Source of the DNA: Ipomoea triloba
Lineage: Eukaryota > Streptophyta > Magnoliopsida > Solanales > Convolvulaceae
Assembly: GCF_003576645.1 (NCBI RefSeq)
Contig: NC_044930.1
Location: forward strand, 5,692,711-5,756,710
Length of the DNA stretch: 64,000 nucleotides
Direction: 5' to 3'
The translations under genes were made by a program, and so were the position numbers. Shown one piece after another: positions 13,515-24,904 of the stretch (position 1 is the stretch's first letter; each line of letters starts with the position of its first letter). The notes below the pieces were generated by a model. That model saw only the letters and a program-made list of their open reading frames with translations. It searched no databases and was not told the origin of the DNA.

Positions 13515-14134
13515 ATCCATGGAACACACGTGTGAACAAGGCTGGCCTCTTAATTTTCTTATCAGCCCAAAAGCCACCTTTCTTGACTATATCTTGGCTT
13601 TTATTACTTTACTAGTCAAGATACGCGCGTTGCGCGTAATGCAAGGCCCAACGTAAACTCATTTATGTAAGTTTAACATTAAATGTTTATTTGAACTTAT
13701 TCATGAAAAAAAAAAGATTATAATATTGACATTATGACCATAACAGAGTAATAGATTGGGATGAGTAAGTGTAAAATAATATTAATATGTTTCAATTTTA
13801 TTTTTAATTACTTGCAACATTTACAGACGATATTGTCACATATAATTAGCTTTGCATAAAAGCATGTTCGTTCAAGTATATTGCGTTTGTACAAAAGGAA
13901 ACTCTCTTTATCATTCCATTTCATCTGGCAGAGTCAATTGGCAGTATGCAAAGGGGAAAACCCAATATATTTTAAAAAACAAAATAAAACACAAATAAAA
14001 TGACAAATGATGAAACAATTACTACCCAAAAGTATATATTTATTTAAATTTTTTATTTTTACAAAAGAAAATTAAGAACGGGAAAAGCTTTAATTATCAA
14101 TGAAATCGAGAATACAATAACGATCTTGTGAAAC

Positions 14135-15273
14135 TTAAGGTGGTTCATCTATCACTTCTGATTTGACGCCATGAAGTTTCCATGAATTGTCATATTTAGC
14201 AGCGTGTGCAATATCCATCAAATGTTGATATCTTCTTTTCTTTCTTGAAGATTCCCTAATTACTTGAGTCTCTGCACGTAACTCAATGTTTGGGTCCTTT
14301 AACATTCGTTCCTTTTCCTTTTGAAGCTCAATAACTTTCTCTTTGTTGACAGCATATGTTTTGTCTTTGCTGAGATATTGTAAGTTCTCAAGAAGGTTGT
14401 CCATGCTTTGCAATTTTCGGTATGGCCATCGTTTAATTCCCAATTTTGTACACATTCTCTTCAACTTATCTTCACTTACATTGAGCTCCCTTGCTGCTTG
14501 GGCTGCGGGTAAGTTGAAGAATTTTGAAATAGTATTTAAACCCCAGTGTTTAGAGGTTCTCTTGTCAAATACAATGATTTCAGTTGAGTTGGATAATTCA
14601 GGTACAACTGGAGGCGCCTCAAGTGAAACATCGTTCTGGCCACATAGCATGTCATTCACAAGACCCCAGTCGAAATCTAATTGTTCGGCAGAGCAACAAC
14701 TTTGTTGAATTTGGTGTAAAGTTTTACCTGTTGTAGATGAAGTTGGATTATTGAAGTGATAATCCAAGGGGTGGTTTTCAGCATGATTAAAAAAAGGACG
14801 GTAATCTTGTTCAGGAGAAGAAATAGGAATTTCTTTATCATCCTCATCCTCTAACTTCAAGAGTTTTATTCGAGGCCATCGGGAAATTCCTAATATCCTG
14901 CACCTATTCTTTAATGTTGTGACACCAACCTTTAATTGTACCGCTGCTTCACTAATCGGAAGATGGAAATAACTTGAGATCATTTCCTTAGTGATCGTTC
15001 TTGAATCACACAAGGTTTTCTTCACCGTAGTGTTATTTTTTCCTCGACTGCAACCTCTTCCAAAGGTTTAGGTAAAACAGGTGGAACAACTTGGGCGACC
15101 GGCTCAGCGTCAATAACTTGTTCACCTTCAACAGATGGTTCTAGTAGTGTGTACAACTCATTCTTAATCTGCAAAAGAGAAGGTAGATTTAGTTCATTCC
15201 AAAAGGAAGTATCTTCAAAGTCAGAACAAGAAAGCGAATGAGAATGAGATGATGATGAAACATAATTTGCCAT
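14135..15273 (-). CDS. RWP-RK (RKD-like) transcription factor, two RWP-RK domains, one frameshift
   Basis: A nuclear DNA-binding protein of the RWP-RK family; plant RKD members regulate egg-cell and gametophyte programmes. The first frame runs from the ATG at 15273 to a stop at 15022. The second frame then runs open to 14135. They are separated by a one-base shift, most simply in the T6 run 15036-15041 (A6 on the coding strand); one extra base there would give about 379 aa. Two RWP-RK domains are visible in the second frame: ISSYFHLPISEAAVQL...RWPRIKL and ISKFFNLPAAQAAREL...RWPYRKL. Each has the leucine-rich helix, the Cys-containing helix and the RWPxxKL signature. They are followed by a charged coiled-coil-like segment and a KKRR patch. 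RKD proteins I know carry one such domain. An intron is not needed to explain the shift; a homopolymer error or a real pseudogenising mutation are the alternatives. Confidence 0.8.
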
Positions 15274-16019
15274 TTGATTGGAAATGTTAAAGTATAAAGA
15301 AATAAAACAATTAAGGTGAAAGGGAAGGTTAATTGACGGCTATAAGGAAATGATCAAACATAATTTTCTTATAAGAAAAACCAAGTGCTGCTTTCAAAGG
15401 AGCAAAGGACATGTCGGACTGACAAATTAATGGAAACAAAGTTTAATCACACACATTTCAGAATAANGAAGGTTTTTCCTGCACTGAGAAAAGCAAGTAA
15501 TGTAACCTATTTCACACCATGAAAGTGGCAAGTTACTGTAAAAGTGCTTCAAAAGAATAAAGATGGTCTACTTAATTTGTCTAATGAAGCAGATGAATAT
15601 AAATAATTATGAACTCACAGGTTGCAAAGCAGTGTAGAATTCGAAGGTTTCAGGGAATTTGAGGTATATTATGGTGTTCAAACTCGTGGAGAAAGATTGC
15701 ATTTTATGTGCACTCAGAAAAGCACTTTCAAAAAAGAAAGGTCCGTGACTACAATAATTAAAGCATTAGTATGAGACAAGTTCTCTTAACATATTTTCCC
15801 GTAACTTGCGGTATTGTGTTCCTTTTTATTGTCAGTTAAATATTATGTTATTTATATGTTTTGGAATATTGTGTTTGGTGCCCGACGTTACCCGTTCGAA
15901 ATGATATAATTATAGAGTTTTTTAAAAATAGTTGGTAGTTGGGCCCACAAAGATGGTACTGAAGAAACGATAATATATTTCTCTATATATTCTTTTGTAT
16001 GTTTATTTATTAAAAATTG
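15274..16019. other. RWP-RK gene upstream region
   Basis: Non-coding. It contains one ambiguous base (n at 15467). I see no clear TATA box or further exon. Confidence 0.5.
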
Positions 16020-16191
16020 TAATGTGGCAGACATTGGTTTGGGAATTGGCCTACCACAAAGGTAAAAACACTATAGTGGCACAAGATCCAAACTATTTTT
16101 TGTAATAATGTGTCAGACATTTTGTTCGTAATTGGTCCACCACAAAACTAAAAACACTATAGCGTCACAAGACCCAAACTATTTTTGTAAT
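16020..16191. repeat. two tandem ~86-bp repeats
   Basis: Copies at about 16020-16107 and 16106-16191 share AATGTG(G/T)CAGACATT, ATTGG(C/T)C(T/C)ACCACAAA and AAAAACACTATAG. They are about 80% alike, so an old duplication. Confidence 0.75.
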
Positions 16192-16834
16192 CACTATAAT
16201 ATAATATTGAAGCCTAAATTATGTTTAGATAGTGTGCGTATATAATATCCAAAGCAGGCCCATGAAAATAGTGTCAAAGTTGTATTTAAGCAGCCTGAAA
16301 TTGGAAGGTCGATCATCGGCAAGGGCAAATATGGCATTCTGTTTGCAAAGCACATCAATAAAAGCACAAGGTACAAAGAAATGTCATCGGAAAAAGTCTT
16401 GGGCAAATTATACTGAGCTTTTATATGTTATAGTGATTATACTTGAATTTCTTGACTAAACAATGGTCAATGTGGACTGAGTCGCTAGAGCCTTGACGGT
16501 TGGTGGGTTAATTAAACCTGAGAGATGTTGACGGATTAGATATGAAGATGTTTTGTGCCTAAATTACACAGTGAAACTCAATGAGGTAACTAGTGACAAG
16601 TGAGCTCATTCTATGAGGAAGAATTTTAAGAGAACTCTTTGATTCTCGAGATGTTGTGGTACGGAGTTCCGAATTAAAAAGTATAGCCGAAAAATCATGA
16701 AAAAAGCATTATAATAGAGATCACAACCAAAATCAAAGCAGAACAATAGTAGATCTCTTCTCTTACACAGATACACACATACTACGTTTCAATAATCTAA
16801 AAAGTGTTTCAACAGTGCAAGGAGACACAGTTGT
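16192..16834. other. intergenic between RWP-RK and GSTU-D
   Basis: No gene. At about 16440-16510 it contains a TTGACTAAACAATGG...GAGCCTTGACGGTTGG module that recurs upstream of several array members, which suggests a lost GSTU unit. The GSTU-D 3'-UTR lies at the right end. Confidence 0.5.
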
Positions 16835-18742
16835 TTACTGAGAAGCACTACTTGCCGCTTCTGGCTTGAATCGCTTGGTGAGAAATTCAACAAGTTTATC
16901 TCTAGGAGGTAAGGCCTCCTTGATTACGTCGCACTTCAGAAAATCCTTCTTCCACCGACATAAATGAGGGAACTTTTCTTCCGTCATATCCAAATCCACC
17001 CCCATAACTTCTCCCAAAACTCCCATCCATAAGGCCACAAAACTGCCGCCTATATCTGCAAGTCCGATCCTCTCTCCTCCCAAGAACTTCTTCTTCTTCA
17101 ATTCATTGTCCAGAATTTTCAGAAGCTCACCAACTTCCTCTTTTCCCCTTTCTTGCTCCTCGCCTACGGAAAATATTGCATTCTTCGCCGCACCAGAGAC
17201 CAGCTGTACCGTAACATGCATGTTACAGAAAATTAAAGAAATTTTTGTTTGGATAAAGAGTTTACCATTAGGTCAAATTAAAATTAGAGTTAATACCACA
17301 AATGGTCCTCTGACTATTAGGCTAGCACTCGTTTTAGTCATCGACTTTCAATTCGACCACAAATGGTCCTCTGACTTTCATTTTTGACAATAAATAGTCT
17401 TCTGTTAAGATTTCTGTTAAATAGGTGTTAAATCTATGGGTAATATCGTCAAATTGATTAATATTATTATAATTACTTCTTTTTGAGAATTATATGACGC
17501 CATAATTAATTTCAAACATTAATAAACATTAAGTTAATAAATATAATAGCAAAATGGACGTGACAAATCACATAAACAAACAAATTAAAAAAAATTTCAT
17601 GATTACTGTTCGCAATTTGTACTTGATTAATTATATTAATTCAATGGTGGCGACCTTCAGTTATGTCCCAAACAAAATGTTTGATCGATTAATGAAGAGT
17701 GAAAACTATTAATCATCCATGTATGAACAACCATGAAAATTATGGAAACAATGTTTAAAAAAAATTCTTTCATTTTAATCTGTTGGTTAAATTAAAAACA
17801 GATAGCTCTAATATTAAATTTTTATTTTGTACGCATAATTACAAGAATAATATGTATTGTCTTTTTATTTAGGAGTATTTATATTTGTTAATTTTTCATT
17901 TTATATTTGTTGGTGAAAAATTGTAAACATTTTTATTTTATGACAATTATATATATCAATTTGACGATAATACCCCTAGATTTAACACCTATTTAATAGA
18001 ATTTTTAATGGAGGACTATTTGTGGTCAAAAATGAAAATCAGAGGACCATTTGTGGTCGAATTGAAAGTCGATGACTAAAAGGAGTACTAGCCCAATAGT
18101 CAGAGGACCATTTGTGGTATTAACTCAAAAAAATTATTACTCTTGACTTTCAGGTTTCTGTTTAACAATTTCTCTAACTACTTGGTGTTTGAATATTGTC
18201 AACCTTAAGTCAGACTCAAACATACCACTTTTTAGAATCAAATGCCCACATAATTCAAAAATTATAAGTCGTGATAAAGACACAATTTTATTTTCTTATA
18301 CTGTCGTATTTTCAAAAGAAATGCATGATGCTGAACAACCCCCTAACTTCTTAATGCTAAACTTGACTTTTCACATACTTCTGTCCAATTTTAAATCTTG
18401 AAACGATGGAATCAAATAGTTTGATAGATTTACCTTGTCGTCTATGAACTTAGCCCAGAAACGATCCAAAGCTCTGTGATAGGGGTCCTGAGGCAAAATG
18501 GGAGTGCCTGGAAAGGTGTCATCTATGTATTCAACAATGACAAGAGATTCTGCAAGTGGGTTTCCGTTGTGCAAGAGCACAGGGATTTTCTTGTGGATTG
18601 GGTTGGATTTGAGAAGCAAGGGGCTCTTGTTGGAGGTGTCTTCTTCTATGAATTCATACTCAACTCCTTTCAGTCTGAGGGCAACCTCAACTCTCCGGCT
18701 AAATGGGCTTCCCCAAACGCCTAGAACCTTCACTTCTGCCAT
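16835..18742 (-). CDS. GSTU: tau-class glutathione S-transferase (GSTU-D)
   Basis: Exon 1 is 18742-18434 (103 codons, AAG|GTAAAT donor) and exon 2 is 17203-16835 (TACAG|CTG acceptor, 122 codons plus stop), total 225 aa. Ser12 (GSPF), cis-Pro54 and Glu65-Ser66 are present. The intron is 1,230 bp because an 840-bp inverted-repeat element sits in it (17287-18126). Exon 1 is nearly the same as that of GSTU-A (shared [10 protein letters not shown]), while exon 2 belongs with the C/F type ([21 protein letters not shown]), so the gene looks mosaic. [15 protein letters not shown] differs from the family's [12 protein letters not shown] at conserved positions. The C-terminus is SSASQ. Confidence 0.92.
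17287..18126. mobile_element. 840-bp long-TIR element (MULE-like) in the GSTU-D intron
   Basis: Terminal arms start GAGTTAATACCACAAATGGT on both ends in inverted orientation and stay similar for about 165 bp (AGTC(A/G)T(C/G)GACTTTCAATTCGACC and others). The interior is AT-rich with no ORF. The flanks TTAAAATTA and AAAAAATTA form only an approximate 9-bp duplication. Length and architecture equal those of the element at 28326-29165. Confidence 0.75.
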
Positions 18743-18813
18743 CTCTAAACCTGTAAATTAATTCTGTGTTAATCAGTGTTTGTGTGTGCCTCTTTTCTGG
18801 GTTACTGGCTTGA

Positions 18814-18823
18814 TTTATATAGG
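18814..18823 (-). promoter_or_regulatory. TATA box of GSTU-D
   Basis: TTTATATAGG (plus strand), 72 bp upstream of the start. The preceding 5'-UTR block is duplicated at about 20955-21030. Confidence 0.6.
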
Positions 18824-19069
18824 ATGGTCCACATTTGTGGATAAAAAAATATTATATTAAATAATATTTTTTTTATTTAAATAATGTATTTTTTCGGAAT
18901 ATAATGTATATTTTTTATTGTATACAAAATAATGTTCATACTCAACTATGATCCATACATGTAGACCTTGATCAATGTAATAATGACTCATTTATATAAA
19001 GATGGAATCGATGCATGAACAGGGTTGGCCGGCCAATTTTCTTAGCAATAGTTATACCATGAACCCGGA

Positions 19070-19235
19070 TCTATTTTGCAAGGTGAGCTCGTATTCATTT
19101 ACATACTGAATGTTCACAATTTGAGTTGCGAATAATTAGCTATTAACCTTCAGTATATAAATTGTGAACATTCTATATGTAAATTATGTATTTTAGACTC
19201 GAGCTCACCTCGTAAAGTTTACGCAGATTCACAAA
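19070..19235. repeat. foldback repeat
   Basis: Inverted arms AAGGTGAGCTCG / CGAGCTCACCTCG and ATACTGAATGTTCACAATTT / AATTGTGAACATTC. A related copy is at about 40160-40310. Confidence 0.55.
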
Positions 19236-19431
19236 ATAATTTGCCTTTTCCTAGCATCCAAGAAATTAAAGTAATTTTATTCACAAAAATTCGTCACTTA
19301 CATTACTTTATTATACTTTCTTAACTAAACAATAGGGTCTGAATCGCTACTCGCTAGAGGCTTGACGGTTGGTACTTGGTAGCATGACCTATTCAGTGAT
19401 CTCATCACTCTCTAATAGTTAGAATACTATT

Positions 19432-19432
<1 letters not shown>

Positions 19433-19467
<35 letters not shown>

Positions 19468-19489
19468 TATTATTATTATTATTATTATT
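19433..19489. repeat. (TAA)n/(TTA)n palindromic microsatellite
   Basis: A TAA tract runs straight into a TTA tract, forming a perfect hairpin-capable repeat. Confidence 0.9.
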
Positions 19490-20087
19490 AAAATAATAAT
19501 TTGCATTCATTATTTATATTAAAAACACTATAATCACTTTTCATTAGAATATTGGATATTTTTATTATTCAATATTATTAAAAAAAAAAGTTAGCAGCCA
19601 AAAAACGTAGCGTTCTTTGACCAAAACTAATTGGCTATTACGTACTCCATCCAAAAAATATTTGTAGGTGATACATACTTTTTTTTTTTTTTTACTATAA
19701 TAAATGTAAAAGGTTTTTAAATGGGTTGTTTACGTAAGGAAAACGCTTTTTTCTTTTTCATGAATTTCTCCACATGAAGTAATTTTCATTTATTAGATAT
19801 TTCTGAATTGGCAAACTTTACCATTGGTTACAAAGAAATTTAGTTGTAAAATTAGATAATGCCACTTTATGAGGAGAAAATTCAAAGGAAAATATAAATG
19901 ATGTAGCATTACTCTTTACCGTAGTAAGAAAAGAATTGTAATTTTATGGGAGAAAGATAAAGTGAAAGTTTAAATATTAGTGTTTGATTTGCAAGAATAT
20001 AATTATTAAGAATTTCAATTTCAATATTTTGTATAGATGAGAATTGAAAAGGAATAAGTAGTATAAAGGTCAAAATATTCATACTTA

Positions 20088-20124
<37 letters not shown>
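20088..20124. repeat. (TTA)n microsatellite
   Basis: About 12 TTA units. Confidence 0.9.
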
Positions 20125-20215
20125 GTTTTTCACGCGCATTGCGTGAATGAGACAATGCTCAATGCTTATTTTTAAATAAGTATTTCAATGTATATAAATG
20201 CAAGACTATATAGGA

Positions 20216-20251
20216 GATTCCCCAAACGCCTAGAAGCTTCACTTCTGTCAT
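20216..20251 (-). pseudogene. GSTU start-region relic
   Basis: Encodes only the first dozen codons of a GSTU (MTEVKLLGVWG), closest to GSTU-D, then loses similarity. Its 5' UTR resumes at 20955-21030 on the far side of a MITE. It is a truncated duplicate of the GSTU-D 5' end. Confidence 0.8.
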
Positions 20252-20257
20252 CTCTAA

Positions 20258-20954
20258 GGCTCTGTTTGGCAGAGCTTATTTATGAGCTTATTAATAAGAT
20301 ATAAGCTCTGTTTGGTGATACTTCCAAAATGACAAAATAAGTTAGTAGCTTTTTTTTTTTAAAATACAACTAACCCTATTACATTGTAGTATCTTAAAAT
20401 AAGAGTTTATTTTGAAAAGTTATTTTAGTAGCTTTAAAAAAAAAATAAGCTTCTATCTTCTTAACTTTTTTTTTTCAATCTTTATCCTTACTATTTTAAA
20501 TAAATTTAATCTGTTTTCAAAAAAAAAATGTAATCTTGTACATATCTCAATTAAAATTCTTTTTTCTCTTCAATATATTTGGTTGTAATTTCAATTTGAC
20601 ATTTGTGTGTTTGAACATTAATTTTTGTATAACTAATTTTATGAACTATAAATATTTTGTTTTACTTTATATATTTTCAAATATATGTTCATACTTTATA
20701 TTTTATTAAAATATATTGTTTCATTATTTTATATTTTAATATGTAAACAAACTTATTTAAATTTAAAACTATTTAAATTATATGAAGATGTTCTTTTTAG
20801 CCTTTTTATATTTATCAGCTTATCAAAAAGTTAATTTTACCAAACACTTTTAAACATAACAAGTAGCTTAACAGCTCTTCAGATTTTAGCGTCTAGCTTA
20901 TAGCTTTTCAACTTTCAGTATATTTTTTTTTATCTAGATTTGTCAAACATAGTC
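20258..20954. mobile_element. PIF/Harbinger-type MITE in a GSTU 5' UTR relic
   Basis: Starts GGCTCTGTTTGGCA and ends TGTCAAACATAGTC, which are inverted repeats, with TAA on both sides (20255-20257 and 20955-20957). The intact GSTU-D sequence shows the empty site as CATCTCTAAACCTG. The roughly 700-bp interior is AT-rich and non-coding. Confidence 0.82.
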
Positions 20955-21535
20955 TAAATCTGTAAATTAATTATGTGTTAATCAGTGTTTGTGTGTGCCT
21001 CTTTTCTGGGTTATTGGCTTGATTTATATAGGCAATTTTTTATGTATTAAATATATTTTTATTAATATACTAAAAGTATATTTTTTGTGTACTAAATATA
21101 CATTATATTACATAATGTATTTTAATTTATACTTAAATAATTTCTCTAAATACAATGTACATTTTTTATAGTGTATTTTATGTACATAATAATGTGTTTT
21201 TCATTTGTGGTCCATAGTCCATACAGTTGTGCGGACCATGATCCATGCAATAACAACTCATTTATATAGGGATGGAACCGTTGCATGAACAGGGCAATCA
21301 TTATTCCATTGTCCATGGTTCACATATTTTTGAGAACTATAAATAAAAAGTACATTTCAATATACTAAAAGTACATTATTTATATACGTTTTAGATAAAA
21401 AGTCCCTACTAATGGTTATTTGGGTGATATTGGAATAGTGTAAGGTGAGGTGGAAGGAAGAGAAAAAAAAATTGGTTCTCCTGCAAAATGGGGGTGATTG
21501 GAACAGTGTAATTGCGGGGGGGGGGGGGGGGGGGG
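20955..21535. repeat. duplicate of the GSTU-D 5' flank
   Basis: 20955-21030 repeats the GSTU-D 5' UTR and promoter (GTGTTAATCAGTGTTTGTGT... TTGATTTATATAGG), and 21230-21290 repeats its upstream block. AT-rich MITE-like filler follows, then a poly-G run from 21516 that adjoins the gap. Confidence 0.65.
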
Positions 21536-22022
21536 NNNNNNNNNNNNNNNNNNNNNNNNNNNNNNNNNNNNNNNNNNNNNNNNNNNNNNNNNNNNNNNNN
21601 NNNNNNNNNNNNNNNNNNNNNNNNNNNNNNNNNNNNNNNNNNNNNNNNNNNNNNNNNNNNNNNNNNNNNNNNNNNNNNNNNNNNNNNNNNNNNNNNNNNN
21701 NNNNNNNNNNNNNNNNNNNNNNNNNNNNNNNNNNNNNNNNNNNNNNNNNNNNNNNNNNNNNNNNNNNNNNNNNNNNNNNNNNNNNNNNNNNNNNNNNNNN
21801 NNNNNNNNNNNNNNNNNNNNNNNNNNNNNNNNNNNNNNNNNNNNNNNNNNNNNNNNNNNNNNNNNNNNNNNNNNNNNNNNNNNNNNNNNNNNNNNNNNNN
21901 NNNNNNNNNNNNNNNNNNNNNNNNNNNNNNNNNNNNNNNNNNNNNNNNNNNNNNNNNNNNNNNNNNNNNNNNNNNNNNNNNNNNNNNNNNNNNNNNNNNN
22001 NNNNNNNNNNNNNNNNNNNNNN

Positions 22023-22088
<66 letters not shown>
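21516..22088. other. assembly gap (N at 21536-22022) flanked by poly-G
   Basis: 487 unknown bases lie between 20 G (21516-21535) and 66 G (22023-22088). Reading frames spanning this region are meaningless. Pure G runs at both gap edges are typical of no-signal base calls in two-colour sequencing used in gap filling. Confidence 0.95.
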
Positions 22089-22089
<1 letters not shown>

Positions 22090-22859
22090 AGAAGAAGCAT
22101 CTATGCTATGCGCGTTTCGCGCCCAGCAGGCGCCCAGCGGGTGCGTCAGGCACGCTTGACAACTTGCTTAATTTATTTATTTTTTAAATTATTTTTGTTT
22201 TATTTTTTCTCTCCCATCCCATTTTCTTTCTTAATCACACTTACAAAAACTTTTTCAAAAACTGCGAAATAACTCCACTAATAAGGATGCTCTTAAGGGC
22301 GTCCCTATCCGTAGATCAAACAAGGTTAATGTCAGAGTTTTTGCCATCTTTGCATGAGAGAAGGGTGGAAAGAGAGTAAATGGCTCTTCTGCAAATAAGG
22401 GGTGCATAGTACACTGCTTGTCTGATCAGTTTCCATCAAAGGTCATTTGCTATGTGCGTCTACAACGCCCATGCGGACGCATGCAGTGCATGTTCAGGCG
22501 TGCCTGACATGTGACCTTTTTATAATTATTTTTATAAAATTATATTTGTTTTATTTTTTTTCTTTTCATCCTATTTTTTCTTTCCTAATCACACTTACAA
22601 AAACTGTTCAATAACCGCGAAATATCCTCATTGATAAGGACTCATAAGGATGCTCTAACAGTCAAGAAATTAAAGTATTTTTATTCACAAAAATTCGTCG
22701 CTTACAATTACTTTATTATACTTTCTTGACTAAACAATATGGTCTGAGTCGCTACTCGCTAGAGGCTTGACGGTTAGTACTTGGTAGCATGACCTAATCA
22801 GTGATGTTATCACCCTCTAAAATAATAATTTGCATTCATTATTTATATTAAAAAACTGT
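22089..22859. other. non-coding, partly duplicated GSTU flank
   Basis: 22670-22830 repeats 19260-19430 closely (CACAAAAATTCGTC, TTTCTTGACTAAACAATA, GCTACTCGCTAGAGGCTTGACGGTT), the module upstream of GSTU-D. 22090-22650 holds two similar units with GCGTGCCTGAC/CACGCTTGAC and ATCACACTTACAAAAACT, probably MITE sequence. No gene. Confidence 0.55.
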
Positions 22860-23690
22860 ATTGTAAATAAATCTTAGAATTGAAAGCAATAAAATATATA
22901 TATGAGAATTTTGAGAAAACATATTTGATTGAGGTTGACCTATTAATTTAGACTCTGTGTTGAAAACAGAAAAAGAAGTCACATTATAATCGAGAGGGAG
23001 ATGTTAAACATTAATTTATGTTCAAAAAAAAAAAAGGGGAGATTTTGTCTCTAAGATTTTCTTTTTTGGATTCTAATTACATGAAAATGACGAAATTACA
23101 ATTTGTTCCAACCAAATGAAGGAATTTGTTTGCTTTCAGAATAAAGTGAGAATGAAATTTTAATTTCTTTTGACCAAAAGCCTCATTAGGTAAAGATGCC
23201 TTAGAGTTTTGTATTTATAAAAAAACTGAAAATTTAATGGCATATTGCAATTTATAGAAGGAAAACAATTGACTAGCTACTCACTAGTTTGTATTTATTC
23301 CTCCAACAAATCCCAAAGCTAAGCTTGCCGGTCACATTCATGACTGTGACAGTGATAGGGACCTCCTCAATGATTTTCACCGTGCTTTTGTGCCTTCGTT
23401 TTGAACTTCCTAGACTCATTTTCTCATGCAAATGGCTTCCTTGCTCGTTTATGCCCTTGCCTAAAACCCCAAACACTCCCATTAAAAGTGATTTTTACCG
23501 CAATCACCTTAAACTCCATGCAAAATGAGGATAAATGATGTGCACAAATGAGCCAAATTATGGCTTATCACTAGGCGACTTGTTGCTTCGGATTTTGAGC
23601 CAAGATCAAGAAATATGAAACTTGAGTTAGGTAAAATTTGTCTTTGAGTCGAACAACACTTTGAATTAAATGTGAAATGATCTTCTTCAT
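22860..23690. repeat. segmental duplicate of 37660-38520
   Basis: The two blocks align over about 830 bp with small indels, for example TTTGATTGAGGTT, GGAGATTTTGTCT and ATTCATGACTGTGACA. Each lies just downstream of a GSTU 3' end on the array's left side (E and J). Both keep a short minus-strand open frame ending in a shared KYKLVSS-type peptide. Confidence 0.75.
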
Positions 23691-23953
23691 TATAAGCCTT
23701 CATATTTTATAAGCCAAAGATCTTGTGGTATAGTGATATCTGGTTACACTCTCGCGTGGGTTCAAGCCTGAACAAAATGCCGCTGGAATACACAACATTT
23801 ATTTTCCTCAATTTCTAGGAAAGCTGATGACCTTCCCATATTATTTTATTAATAATAAACAAGCAAGTGTTACAACAGATATGACTACATGAGACATTGA
23901 CATTAATTTATTACAACTCTTCCAGTTCAAACTTCTCAATCTAAAACAAATGT

Positions 23954-24691
<738 letters not shown>

Positions 24692-24736
24692 CTCTGGGTG
24701 TATAAATTCTGGGTTCTGGGTACGTTATTGGCTTGA

Positions 24737-24747
24737 TTTATATAAGG
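24737..24747 (-). promoter_or_regulatory. TATA box of GSTU-E
   Basis: TTTATATAAGG (plus strand), 46 bp upstream of the start, followed by the conserved GTGTGAACAAGGCTGGCC. Confidence 0.6.
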
Positions 24748-24904
24748 ATGGAACAGAGGTGTGAACAAGGCTGGCCATTGAAATTTGCTTATCGGCAAGA
24801 AAGGACTGTAGCATTGTTGACTAAAACTTGGCTATTATTACTCCTTTTGGGTTTATTTCCCCAAAATGGTTATTTTTCTTAAATTGGTCCCTCATTTTTA
24901 ATTG

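Noticed and set aside
13605..13650. GATACGCGCGTTGCGCGTAA palindrome (similar CACGCGCATTGCGTGAA at 20132) as an element terminus
   Set aside because: Resembles ends of some plant transposons, but no partner end or target duplication could be paired.
21357..22272. Long open frames of poly-Pro/poly-Gly with unknown residues
   Set aside because: They exist only because the N gap and poly-G runs contain no stop codons.
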